A stretch of DNA of 34,550 nt from Myxococcota bacterium (GCA_023150845.1 JAKLKD010000040.1:1-34550), one strand, 5' to 3'; numbered from the stretch's first letter, positions 9,176-17,211 are shown. Made by a program: numbers and translations. Notes: generated by a model not told the origin, from the sequence alone.

Positions 9176-10167
9176 GGATCTGTGTCACTGGCGGCACGGG
9201 CTTTCTGGGCCGGCACGTCGTCGAGCGCCTCAAACGTAACCACGAGCTCGTCGTCGTCGCTCGGCGTCCCACGCCGATCGAGGGTGTGTCCGTCGCCAAG
9301 GGCGACGTGACCGATCGTGGCAGCCTCGCCGCGGCGATGGACGGCTGCGAGACCCTCATTCACCTCGCGGGCTTCGTCTCCCAGCACCCGGACGACGCCG
9401 AGCGTCTGTATGACGTTCACGTCCGCGGCACGGAGAACGCCCTGGACGAGGCGCGGCGAGCGGGGATCAAGCGGGTGGTGTACCTCTCCACCTCGGGCAC
9501 GGTCGCCGTGTCGAAGGACGAGGAGTTCATCGCCAACGAGTCCTCGGAGACGCCCAAAGAGATCATCTACCGCTGGCCCTACTACCGCTCCAAGCTCATC
9601 GGCGAGGAGGCCGCCTTGGCGCGGAGCGACGCGGGCTTCGGCGTCGTCGCGCTGAACCCCTCGCTCTTGTTGGGGCCCGGCGACACAGACGGGGAGAGCA
9701 CCCGCTCGATCCGGATGTTTTTGGACGGCCAGCTCCCCGTGGCGCCCCCGGGCGGCCTGTCCTTCGTAGACGCCCGCGACGTCGCGACGGCTGTAGAGAC
9801 GGCGCTGTGGCGCGGTCGCCCCGGCAGCCGCTACCTCCTCGGCGCGGTGAACATGACGTTCATGGCTTATTATGAGCGTCTCGCCCGGCTCACGACGCTC
9901 AAGCCCCCGGCGATGAAGGCGCCGCCCTTGATGCGCACGGCGCTCGACTGGCTCCCGGACTGGGGCAAGAACGGCTTCGGCTTCGGCTTCACCGTGGACC
10001 GCGTGAGCATGGAGCAGGCCTGCCACACCTGGTACCTCGACGACACCCGCGCCCGGGCTGAGCTGGGCTGGGCGCCGCGGGATCCCATGGAGACCCTGCG
10101 GGACACGCTCGTGGACATGCTGGAGCGCTCCAAGGGCTACAACGCCGCGTCTCACCTCCGGGCTTGA
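9172..10167 (+). CDS. NAD-dependent epimerase/dehydratase family reductase, ElbE-like
   Basis: A 331-residue extended SDR protein. The cofactor loop TGGTGFLG (6-13) starts almost at the N-terminus. The catalytic elements are the YLSTSGT serine region (104-110) and YYRSK with Tyr137 and Lys141. The overall pattern resembles HpnA-like and dihydroflavonol-reductase/3-beta-HSD-like proteins, including OleD of the olefin pathway, so it probably reduces or oxidises a keto/hydroxy group on a lipid. The GTG start overlaps the megaenzyme stop (GTGA, 9172-9175), so it is the last gene of the lipid operon; a strong hairpin begins 17 bases after its stop. A gene of this type closes the elb cluster in my recollection. 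The reductase family is firm; the exact step is inferred. Confidence 0.85.
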   Translation: MRICVTGGTGFLGRHVVERLKRNHELVVVARRPTPIEGVSVAKGDVTDRGSLAAAMDGCETLIHLAGFVSQHPDDAERLYDVHVRGTENALDEARRAGIKRVVYLSTSGTVAVSKDEEFIANESSETPKEIIYRWPYYRSKLIGEEAALARSDAGFGVVALNPSLLLGPGDTDGESTRSIRMFLDGQLPVAPPGGLSFVDARDVATAVETALWRGRPGSRYLLGAVNMTFMAYYERLARLTTLKPPAMKAPPLMRTALDWLPDWGKNGFGFGFTVDRVSMEQACHTWYLDDTRARAELGWAPRDPMETLRDTLVDMLERSKGYNAASHLRA

Positions 10168-10183
10168 GGCGCGTGGTGGCATA

Positions 10184-10206
10184 GGCCCTCTGCCCGGCGG
10201 GGGGCC
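10184..10206 (+). terminator. GC-rich hairpin after the lipid operon
   Basis: Ten base pairs can form between 10184-10193 and 10197-10206 (GGCCC... with ...GGGCC, two G-U wobbles) around a 3-base loop. It sits 17 bases after the stop at 10167. No T-run follows, so it could be a Rho-assisted or pause-type terminator, or a barrier against 3' decay. It separates the ether-lipid-type operon from the sulfotransferase unit. Confidence 0.5.
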
Positions 10207-10289
10207 GTCGCCTCGACACAGGACGGGCCGCTGGACGCGGTGCCAGGCTCGTCATCATGAGCGATTCATCGAGAGGGAGAACGGGGAAG

Positions 10290-11414
10290 ATGCCAAGAGT
10301 GACACACCTCATCACTGGGGCCACAGGATTCGTGGGGAGCGCCATCCTGCTGGAGCTGCTTCAACGCACAGAGGATCCCATCGTCGCGCTGGTCCGCCCT
10401 ACGGCGAGTCAGACCGCGGAGCAGCGGCTCCACGAGACGCTGGAGGCCGTCGCCACGGGCTTCGCGCTGGATGAGGGCTGGCGGTCAGGGCTCGGCCGGG
10501 TGAGGGCCGTGGCGGGGGACATCTGCGCGCCGGGCTGCGGCGTCGAGGAGACGCTCCCCGCGGCGCGGTGGGTGGTGTGGCACGCCGCGGCCTCGTTGCA
10601 GTTCCAAGATCGCCATCGTGAGCACATCGATCGCACGAACGTCGAGGGCACACGCAACGTCCTCAGCCTCGCGCGCGCGCTCGAGGCGACGGACTTTCAC
10701 CACGTCAGCACGGCGTATGTGGTCGGGCGTCGCGCTGGGCTCATGGCGCCCGAGGTGTGCGACGTAGAGAGCGTGAACAATCATTACGAGCGCAGCAAGG
10801 TCATCGCGGAGCAGCTCGTGCTCACCTCGGGGCTGCGGTCTCGCATCTTTCGGCCAGGCATCGTCATTGGGCATTCCCGCACACAGTACGCCTTAAACTA
10901 CAATGGCATGTACGGCTTCTTGCGGGGCCTCATCAAGTTTCGTGACGTGCTCGACCGCACCCAGCCTGGGCTCTCAACACGGACTCTGGTGCAGATTCGG
11001 TGCGACGAGGAGGGTGATCTCGGCCTGGTGACCGTGGATGAGGTCGCCCGGGAGGCGGTGCTGCTGGCCCTTCGGGACGCCCCGCCGGGGATCTACAACC
11101 TCACGAACCCAACACCCCCCAACGTCGCCGAGACGGTCCGCACGCTGTTTGAGGTGGCGCGGCTCCCGAGCCCGGCCCTGGTGACCGACGAGTCAAACTT
11201 CTCGACGTTTGACCGCAAGCTCTCAGAGCGCCTGGAGTTTTATCGGTCCTACCTCATCAACCCCAAGCGCTTCTGCCGGGCCTCGGTGGAGGCGGTGCTG
11301 GGGGAGGCGAGCTCGCCTGGGGTGCTGCTGCCGCCGCCGCAGATTCACACCTTCAGCCGCGGGTACGCCGCCCAGGTCGAGGCGGAGCGTGTTGATGTGC
11401 CGGTGGCACGTTGA
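10290..11414 (+). CDS. Thioester/fatty-acyl reductase-like extended SDR
   Basis: A 374-residue reductase of the NAD_binding_4 (male-sterility, thioester-reductase) type. It has the cofactor loop TGATGFVG near the N-terminus, HVSTAYVVG, and a HYERSK motif giving the Tyr/Lys pair. Such enzymes reduce an acyl thioester to an aldehyde or alcohol. I choose ATG 10290 because AGGGAGA lies at 10274-10280, 9 bases upstream; an in-frame ATG at 10257 adds 11 residues but has no ribosome site. Its stop overlaps the sulfotransferase start (TTGA), so the alcohol it makes may be the sulfotransferase acceptor. Several codons here (AAT, CAT, TTA, TTT, ATT) are more AT-rich than in the flanking operon, a mild sign of a different origin. 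No carrier or ligase domain is attached, so it would act on a thioester made elsewhere, perhaps by the megaenzyme. Confidence 0.78.
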   Translation: MPRVTHLITGATGFVGSAILLELLQRTEDPIVALVRPTASQTAEQRLHETLEAVATGFALDEGWRSGLGRVRAVAGDICAPGCGVEETLPAARWVVWHAAASLQFQDRHREHIDRTNVEGTRNVLSLARALEATDFHHVSTAYVVGRRAGLMAPEVCDVESVNNHYERSKVIAEQLVLTSGLRSRIFRPGIVIGHSRTQYALNYNGMYGFLRGLIKFRDVLDRTQPGLSTRTLVQIRCDEEGDLGLVTVDEVAREAVLLALRDAPPGIYNLTNPTPPNVAETVRTLFEVARLPSPALVTDESNFSTFDRKLSERLEFYRSYLINPKRFCRASVEAVLGEASSPGVLLPPPQIHTFSRGYAAQVEAERVDVPVAR

Positions 11415-12475
11415 CCGCCCCGCTGCTCGTGCTCGGGACAGGGCGCTGCGGCTCGACGCTGCTCTCTGAGATCTTGCGGGATCACCCGAGCATCCTCAGC
11501 GTCTCGGAGCTGGTGGCCTTCGTCACGGACTTTGGCAGCCGCATCCCCCAGGTGCTCGGCGAGGGGCCCGTAGACGGCGCGACGTTCTGGTCGTGGCTCG
11601 CCGAGCCGCAGCCCCTGCAGAGCCTGCTGCTCCGCCACGGCCTGCGCATGAACGAGGTCATCTACCCCTTCGAGCGCGGGCGGTTCACCCCGGACGCGCT
11701 GCCGCCGATCCTGCAGGCCACCTTGCCGCACCTGGCGCCGGAGGACCCCGACGCGGTCTTCGACGCCTTGGCGGCGGAGGTGCCCACCTGGCCGACCGCC
11801 CCAGCCGCGGATCAGTACCGGCGTCTGTTCGTCTGGCTCGGGGCGCGTCTTGGGCGGCGTCGCTGGGCGGAGCGCTCCGGCGGCGGGCTGCGCGTCACGC
11901 CCCGTCTGCTCGCGGCCTTCCCCGAGGCGCGGGTGCTGCACCTCGTCCGAGACGGCCGAAACACGGCGATCTCGATGGCGTCTCACATCGGGTTTCGGAT
12001 GGCTTTCATCCACGCCCAGCTCGTCGAGATGCTGGGGGTTGATCCCTTCCGAAGCCCGATTCGGCGTGACGAGGAGGACCTCTCCGACGAGCTCGCCGCG
12101 CTCCTCCCCGAGCGCTTCTCCCGGCGCGCGTTTGAGGACTTCGATCTGTCTCCGGTCGTCTGTGGGCATTATTGGTCGGGGGAGATCACCCTCGGCCTCA
12201 AGGCCCTAGAGCGTGTGCCGCCAGAGCGCCTGCTCACGATGCGCTACGAAGATCTGTGCGCCGACCCCGTGAGCGCCTTGACCCGCCTCGGGGAGTTCTT
12301 GGAGGATGAGGTCGATCCGGGCTGGTTGTCGCGGGCCGCGGCGCGGGTAGGGCAGGGGAGCTCCGCCTGGGAGCGCCTGCCCGCGCGTCAGGCCGCGGAG
12401 CTTCACGAGGCCTGTCAGCCAGGCTTCGCCGCCTTGGCGGCCTGGGGTGTCCCGGCCTTTGAGGAGCCGCGTTGA
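11411..12475 (+). CDS. Sulfotransferase family protein
   Basis: A 354-residue cytosolic-type sulfotransferase that would move sulfate from PAPS to a hydroxyl or amine. The 5'-phosphosulfate loop GTGRCGSTLL is at residues 9-18 and the 3'-phosphate motif LVRDGRNTA at about 178-186 (Arg180-Arg183), both in the expected order and spacing. The rest is helical and Arg-rich, as usual for bacterial members. The start is a TTG at 11411 overlapping the reductase stop (TTGA, 11411-11414). No other start exists between it and the PAPS loop, so TTG is effectively forced. Its own stop overlaps the transporter in the same way. The genetic coupling suggests it sulfates the product of the reductase, but the acceptor is not visible in the sequence; glycan or peptide-tyrosine acceptors are alternatives. 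Confidence 0.85.
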   Translation: MTAPLLVLGTGRCGSTLLSEILRDHPSILSVSELVAFVTDFGSRIPQVLGEGPVDGATFWSWLAEPQPLQSLLLRHGLRMNEVIYPFERGRFTPDALPPILQATLPHLAPEDPDAVFDALAAEVPTWPTAPAADQYRRLFVWLGARLGRRRWAERSGGGLRVTPRLLAAFPEARVLHLVRDGRNTAISMASHIGFRMAFIHAQLVEMLGVDPFRSPIRRDEEDLSDELAALLPERFSRRAFEDFDLSPVVCGHYWSGEITLGLKALERVPPERLLTMRYEDLCADPVSALTRLGEFLEDEVDPGWLSRAAARVGQGSSAWERLPARQAAELHEACQPGFAALAAWGVPAFEEPR

Positions 12476-13278
12476 CCACCTTCGCCGTGACCCTGATGGT
12501 CGTGCTGCTCATGCTCAGCCTCGGGCTTGAGCTGCGGCCCCAGGACCTCGCCGAGGGCGCGTCACGGCGCGGCGCCATGGTCGGCGGGCTCCTGCTCAAC
12601 CTCGTCGTGCTCCCGCTCTTGGTGTTTGTGTTGGGTCGGACCGGCGCGGCCAGCGAGGAGCTGCTCGTGGGGCTCCTGGTCGTCGCCGTCGCCCCCGGCG
12701 GGCCCATCGGGGCGGGGATGGCGCGTATGGCGGGCGCCGACCTCGGCTACTCCGTGGCGCTCCTCACCGCCTTGGGGGTGCTGAGCGTCGTGACGGCGCC
12801 GCTCTGTGTGGTGTTGGGGCTCAGCGCCACGGAGCTGCTCGCGCCGATCCTGTTCACCTTGCTCGGCTGCCAGGTCGCGCCGCTGGCCTTGGGCATGGTG
12901 ACGCGGCGCTACTGGCCCGACCGGGCGACGGCGGCGGCGGGGCCCACACGAAAGGCGGCGACGGCGCTCTTGCTCCTGGTCGTCGTCGGCATGGTCTGGC
13001 AGCACATCGGGCGCCTCGTGGCCGCGCCGCTGGGCGTTCACCTCGCGGTGATCCTGCCGCTCGTCGCGCTGCTCGGCCCGGTGCTCGTCGGCGTCAGCCC
13101 CGTCCTTCGGGGCATGCTCATCGTGACGGCGGTGCGAAACATCTCCGTCGCGCTCTTGCTGTCAGACCGCTTCGTCAGCTCCGCGGAGACGCAGAGCGTC
13201 GTGCTCGTCGCCGCGTGGTGGATCCTCGTGCTGCCGATGGTGGCGGCGGCCTTGGCGTCGCGTCGCGCCGCGCGCTGA
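12472..13278 (+). CDS. Bile acid:sodium symporter (BASS/SBF) family transporter
   Basis: A 268-residue inner-membrane protein with about eight to nine hydrophobic segments and short loops. Features of the BASS family are the N-terminal hydrophobic run followed by LGLELRPQDL, and the conserved APGGPIGAGMARMAGADLGYSVALL crossing region, where family members bind sodium. Known BASS proteins carry anionic amphipaths such as taurocholate, steroid sulfates, pantoate and 2-keto acids. It begins at TTG 12472, overlapping the sulfotransferase stop (TTGA), so the three genes are translationally chained. This makes a sulfated or otherwise acidic lipid a plausible cargo (inference). It is slightly shorter than typical members (about 300). 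The gene ends 3 bases before the stop of the convergent permease gene, leaving no room for a conventional terminator. Confidence 0.85.
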   Translation: MTTFAVTLMVVLLMLSLGLELRPQDLAEGASRRGAMVGGLLLNLVVLPLLVFVLGRTGAASEELLVGLLVVAVAPGGPIGAGMARMAGADLGYSVALLTALGVLSVVTAPLCVVLGLSATELLAPILFTLLGCQVAPLALGMVTRRYWPDRATAAAGPTRKAATALLLLVVVGMVWQHIGRLVAAPLGVHLAVILPLVALLGPVLVGVSPVLRGMLIVTAVRNISVALLLSDRFVSSAETQSVVLVAAWWILVLPMVAAALASRRAAR

Positions 13279-13281
13279 GGC

Positions 13282-13770
13282 TCAGGCGCTGATACGCCCC
13301 CGGGCGAGCAGGCCCGCGAGGATCGGCAGCAGCAGGCAGGCGAGGAGTCGGGTGAGGGTGAGCCGCGCGCCGAGCACCCCAGCCTCGAAGGGCAGGCGGG
13401 TGAGGTTTAAGAGCGAGAGGCTCGTGAGGTAGGTCACGAGCACCCCCGGGCCGACCCCGGCGGCGCCTAAGGCCGCGGCGAGGGGCAGGCCGACGATGGG
13501 CCCGCCCGGTGTGACGACCCCAGCGAGCCAGGCGAGGCCGAGGCCACGCAGAGAGTCCGGGCCGTTGAGCCAGGCGCGGAGCGTCTCCGTCGGCAGCGCC
13601 CGCTCAACCAGGGCGACGAGCAGGAGCATCCCGCCGATGGCCGGGGCGAGCCAGAGCGTACGAGCCGCCGCGTCCTTGACGATGGGCGCCAAGGCCCCGG
13701 GCTCCTGGCGCTCGGTCCACGCCGAGAGGCCCAAGAGCAGGGCCGCCACCGCCGCGAGGAGGCCCTTCAC
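13282..13770 (-). CDS. Small permease-like membrane protein (DUF318/YraQ-like half)
   Basis: A 162-residue protein with about four to five hydrophobic segments. The stretch VTPGGPIVGLPLAAAL, followed by a second Leu-rich helix ending in RLPFEAGVLG, resembles the repeat half of DUF318 (YraQ/ArsP-like) permeases, which are usually 300 or more residues; this would be a half-size version, perhaps acting as a dimer. It starts at GTG 13770, overlapping the stop of the dikinase gene (GTGA), so it is the last gene of the TetR-led operon. ArsP-type relatives move organoarsenicals; here the substrate is unknown. The context (drug-type phosphotransferase plus TetR) hints at efflux or detoxification. The family link is moderate. 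Confidence 0.6.
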   Translation of the reverse strand: MKGLLAAVAALLLGLSAWTERQEPGALAPIVKDAAARTLWLAPAIGGMLLLVALVERALPTETLRAWLNGPDSLRGLGLAWLAGVVTPGGPIVGLPLAAALGAAGVGPGVLVTYLTSLSLLNLTRLPFEAGVLGARLTLTRLLACLLLPILAGLLARGRISA

Positions 13771-16433
13771 GCGCTCGCCTGAATCAAGACGTAGCCCTGG
13801 TCACCGTTCACGAGCAGCCGGTCGCCGGTCTTGATTGTGCGGGTTCCGCCATCGACGGAGACCACGGCGGGGATGCCGTACTCCCGGGCGACGACCGAGC
13901 CATGCGTCATGAGCCCGCCGACGTCGATGACCACGGCGGCGGCGTGCACAAACAGCGGCGTCCAGCCGGGGTCGGTGAAGGGCGCCACGAGGATCTCCCC
14001 GTGCTTTAAGGTGTCTGTGTTTGGATCGAGGATGACCCGCGCCACGCCCTCGACGACGCCGCCTGAGGCCGCGACGCCGACCAGAGCCCCCGCGGGGAGG
14101 TGATCCCGGCGGACCGGCGCCATCACCCGCGCGCCGCCGCTCATCATCACCCGGGGCGGATCCATCCTCTGGAAGCGCGCCTGCTCCTCCCGCCGCCGCC
14201 GCACCAAGGCCCGGAGATCCTCGCCGTCGGGGCGCTCAAAGGCGGCGATGAGCTCGGGGAGCTCCAGCATGAAGGCGTCCTCCACTTGGTCGAGGCGACC
14301 GGCCTCGGCCAGCGCCTCCCCGGCCTGCCGCGCCGCGTTGAGCCCGAGATCGAGCACACGGATGAGCGCAAACTTTGGGTGCTCCCGCAGGGCGAAGAGC
14401 TGGCGGTAGACCGTCGCGAGGCGTCGCACGAGGGGCGCCTTAAGCCAACCCCAGGCCCCGCGCCGCGCGGCGCTCACGAGGCGCTCGACGGCGGAGTCAC
14501 CGAGGGCCTTCATGCGGTCGTGGTGGGCGCGGTGGCCGCCCGGCTCTCCGGCGTGCAGCGCCCCGGCGACCACCCGCAGGAGCACGCCGGGATCGTCGCG
14601 GTAGCGGGGCTGGCCGATGTCGATCTCCCCCGGTCCACGCATGCCGAAGCGCGCCAAGAAGCGGTCCAGGGCGGCGAGGAGCTCGGGGCCCCCCGGCAGG
14701 GCCGCCAGCGTCTCCCGGCGCTGCTCCCCGGCGAGGAGCGCGGCCTTGAGGGCCTCATGGGGCCGCGCCACGTCAGCGAGGTCACCCACCTCCAGATCCA
14801 TGAGCGTCGTGATGTTGTCGGCGAGCCCCCGGGTGAGGTCCCGCATGGCCTCGGCGTCTGTGTCAGATCCCAAGACCTTGCCCAAGAGCCGCTCGGAGGC
14901 CACGCCCGCGAAGACCGGCGCCGCGTTCGGGAAGAGCGTCGGGAACAGGTCGCTGATGAGGCGCTCAAAGACCCTGAGCCGCGCCACGGGCGTCGTCTCG
15001 GCCAAGACCGCGACCCGGGCCCCGTGCACCGCGGCGTCGAGGCGCGCCGGGACGGAGCTGTGCAGCGCGTGGGGGTTGTCCCAGAGGAGCGCGCGCACGA
15101 CGGCGAAGAGCACCGGCGCCAAGATCGGCGCCCCGGCTCGGGGCTGCAGGGGGTCGGAGATCGTCTCCGGGCAGCGCTTGAGGGCCTCGGCGAGATCCGC
15201 GGCCACCCGGCTGTCGATGTTCTGAATCGCGGTGAGCACCTTGGGGCCCACGAAGGGGTGCTTGAGCACCGGGGTGACATCGAAGTACACCCGCCCGCCC
15301 GCGTGCCGGGTGAGGCGGCCCGGGCGCAGGTCGTTCAGCTCGCGGCCGATGGGCACGGCCTGGAGCCAGAGCGAGCGCCCCAGGGGGGTCATCGGCGCCG
15401 TCATCACCTGGACGTGGCCGAAGCTCAGCAGCACCCGCTGGCCAAGCTCCGGGCGGCGGGGCTCGGCCAAGGGGAACAGCGTGGTGATCGGCCGGGCCTG
15501 GAGCAGGTAGAGCGCGCCGTCCGCGAAGCACCACTCCAGGTCTTGGGGCTGGCCATAGTGCGCCTCGACCCGGCCCGCGAGGCGGACCAGCTCGCTGAGC
15601 ATCGGGTCGGTCAGGGCGGGGCGCCGGGCCTCCTCGTCGCTGTGGGTCCGGGTGACGGTGCCGCCTTCGGGCAAGGCGTAGATGCCGAGGCGCTTCACGG
15701 CGATCCGGCGCTCGATGACCTCCCCCGTCGAGCGCCGCACCCGGGCGAGGTCGGCGTCGATGAGGCCCGAGACGAGCGCCTCACCGAGCCCAAAGCCCGC
15801 GTCAACGCTCAGCACGTCCCGATCCCCCGAGATGGGATCGGCGGTGAAGAGGATGCCGGAGACCTCGGGCACGATCTGCCGCTGCACGACGACGGAGAGC
15901 CGCACCTGGCGGTGGGAGAAGCCGCCCCGGGCGCGGTACACGCAGGCCCGCTCGGTGAAGAGGGAGGCCTGGCAGCGGCGCACGGCGTGGAGCAAGGCGT
16001 CGGCGCCGCGCACGTTGAGGATCGTGTCCTGCTGACCGGCGAAGGAGGCGTCGGGGAGGTCCTCGGCGGTGGCGCTCGACCGCACGGCCCAGGCGTGCTC
16101 CGGGCCGCCGAGCTCGGTCCAGGCGGCCAACAAGGCGTCGGCGACCTCGACGGGGACCGGCTCGGCCTCGATGAGCTGGCGCAGGGCCTCGCTCTCCCGG
16201 CGGAAGCCCGGCAGGTCGTCGGGGCTCAGCGCCTCCAGCGCCGTCAGCGCGGCGTCGAGGCCGGGGATCGTGCGCATCGCCCGGTCAAAGGCCTCGGTGG
16301 TGACACAGAGCCCCGGCGGCACGGGCAGGCCGGCCTGGGTCATCTCGCCGAGGTTGGCGCCTTTTCCGCCGACCCGGGGCAGGTCCCGGGCGCTGAGCTG
16401 GTGGAAGGGCAGGATGAGGGCTGGGGTGGTCAT
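13767..16433 (-). CDS. PEP synthase/pyruvate phosphate dikinase-like phosphotransferase (rifampicin phosphotransferase architecture)
   Basis: An 888-residue ATP-dependent phosphotransferase. The N-terminal PPDK ATP-grasp domain (about 10-320) has GGKGANLGEM (22-31) and RSSATAEDLPDASFAGQQD (118-136). A long helical middle region (about 330-790) follows. The C-terminal swivelling phosphohistidine domain has GGLMTHGSVVAREYGIPAVV with catalytic His844. The PEP/pyruvate-binding barrel of true PEP synthase and PPDK is absent, so it cannot make PEP in the usual way. The order ATP-grasp, substrate domain, His domain and the length match rifampicin phosphotransferase (Rph), which inactivates rifamycins by moving the beta-phosphate of ATP. 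The middle domain decides the substrate and cannot be judged by eye. It starts at ATG 16433 overlapping the TetR stop (ATGA), implying regulation by that protein. An antibiotic or other hydroxylated small molecule is the likely substrate (inference). Confidence 0.85.
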   Translation of the reverse strand: MTTPALILPFHQLSARDLPRVGGKGANLGEMTQAGLPVPPGLCVTTEAFDRAMRTIPGLDAALTALEALSPDDLPGFRRESEALRQLIEAEPVPVEVADALLAAWTELGGPEHAWAVRSSATAEDLPDASFAGQQDTILNVRGADALLHAVRRCQASLFTERACVYRARGGFSHRQVRLSVVVQRQIVPEVSGILFTADPISGDRDVLSVDAGFGLGEALVSGLIDADLARVRRSTGEVIERRIAVKRLGIYALPEGGTVTRTHSDEEARRPALTDPMLSELVRLAGRVEAHYGQPQDLEWCFADGALYLLQARPITTLFPLAEPRRPELGQRVLLSFGHVQVMTAPMTPLGRSLWLQAVPIGRELNDLRPGRLTRHAGGRVYFDVTPVLKHPFVGPKVLTAIQNIDSRVAADLAEALKRCPETISDPLQPRAGAPILAPVLFAVVRALLWDNPHALHSSVPARLDAAVHGARVAVLAETTPVARLRVFERLISDLFPTLFPNAAPVFAGVASERLLGKVLGSDTDAEAMRDLTRGLADNITTLMDLEVGDLADVARPHEALKAALLAGEQRRETLAALPGGPELLAALDRFLARFGMRGPGEIDIGQPRYRDDPGVLLRVVAGALHAGEPGGHRAHHDRMKALGDSAVERLVSAARRGAWGWLKAPLVRRLATVYRQLFALREHPKFALIRVLDLGLNAARQAGEALAEAGRLDQVEDAFMLELPELIAAFERPDGEDLRALVRRRREEQARFQRMDPPRVMMSGGARVMAPVRRDHLPAGALVGVAASGGVVEGVARVILDPNTDTLKHGEILVAPFTDPGWTPLFVHAAAVVIDVGGLMTHGSVVAREYGIPAVVSVDGGTRTIKTGDRLLVNGDQGYVLIQASA

Positions 16434-17206
16434 GGCGCGCCTCGGGGGAGCGCCCCGCGGAGCAGCAAGGACACGATCTGCTCTGCTAAGGCGCGGGGTT
16501 CAGAGGGCTCGCGGCCCTCCATCATCGGGAAGAGGAGACCTTGGGCGAAGATCGTCGAGACGAGGGCCATCGCCAGGGCGTCGGCGTCACCCTCAGCGAG
16601 CTGGCCCCGGCACATCGCCGCTCGGAGCGCGTCCGCCAAGAAGGCGCGGGTGCCACGCTCCCGCTGTCGCACGGCGATGAACATGTCTCGGATAGCGCTG
16701 TCGGGGCCAAAGGCGAGCTGTAGCATGGCGCGGTTGCGCCAAATCTGCGACAGGGCGAGGGTCGTGAACTCGACGAGCTTGCCCTCCAGGTCGCCGCTGA
16801 GATCGAGCTTCCGGATGGCGCCCCTGGGGGTGCGCTCCTCGGCGAAGGCGCGCATGAGGCCGTCGCGGTCGCCGAAGTGGCGGTAGAGCGTCGCGAGGCT
16901 CACCCCGGCGCGCTCGGCGACCCGCTCCATGGTGGCGCCGCCCGGGCCGTTCTCTAAGAAGCAGGCCATCAGGGCGTCGAGGGCCCGGTCCCGAGCGGAG
17001 AGCTCGTCGGGGGTGCTCAGCCCGCGCTCCTCGGCCAAGGCGGTGAGCAGGGCCTCACGGCTCGGGAAACGCCGGAAGAGGGTGGAGCGGGAGACGGAGG
17101 CCGCGGCGGCGATCTCGTCCATGCTCGGATCGGCGCCGCCGCGGAGCAGTGACTCTGCGGCATCGAGGATCGCGGCGCGGGCTTGGGTGTCTTGAGGTCG
17201 AGGCAT
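16430..17206 (-). CDS. TetR-family regulator with two tandem helix-turn-helix domains
   Basis: A 258-residue transcription regulator. The first TetR-type DNA-binding domain spans about residues 9-60, with recognition segment SVSRSTLFRRFPSRE (37-51). A second complete one spans about 72-124, with GVSLATLYRHFGDRD (101-115). A C-terminal helical ligand-binding domain follows (about 130-250). Ordinary TetR proteins have one such domain in about 200 residues, so this is a fusion or internal duplication; the two halves differ enough to be old. It leads the operon with the dikinase (ATGA overlap). A perfect 14-base inverted repeat with the promoter inside it lies directly upstream, so autorepression is likely. 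There is no ribosome site before ATG 17206, consistent with a leaderless mRNA starting at or next to that codon. The ligand is unknown; a compound phosphorylated by the dikinase is a fair guess. Confidence 0.87.
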   Translation of the reverse strand: MPRPQDTQARAAILDAAESLLRGGADPSMDEIAAAASVSRSTLFRRFPSREALLTALAEERGLSTPDELSARDRALDALMACFLENGPGGATMERVAERAGVSLATLYRHFGDRDGLMRAFAEERTPRGAIRKLDLSGDLEGKLVEFTTLALSQIWRNRAMLQLAFGPDSAIRDMFIAVRQRERGTRAFLADALRAAMCRGQLAEGDADALAMALVSTIFAQGLLFPMMEGREPSEPRALAEQIVSLLLRGALPRGAP

Positions 17207-17211
17207 ACCAA

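Noticed and set aside
5915-10182. Three long minus-strand frames (5915-7189, 7421-8713, 8461-10182) opposite the megaenzyme and epimerase.
   Set aside because: They run against every conserved motif of the megaenzyme, have no domains of their own, and one mixes antisense of two genes.
13767-16433. Calling the dikinase phosphoenolpyruvate synthase (ppsA).
   Set aside because: The C-terminal PEP/pyruvate-binding barrel with its catalytic Cys is missing; the protein ends right after the phosphohistidine domain.
14100-16886. A 928-codon open frame on the + strand, opposite the dikinase and part of the TetR gene.
   Set aside because: Its product is a low-complexity Arg/Gly/Glu/His-rich mix without motifs, while the opposite strand carries complete catalytic motifs. 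It is the expected antisense shadow in high-G+C DNA.
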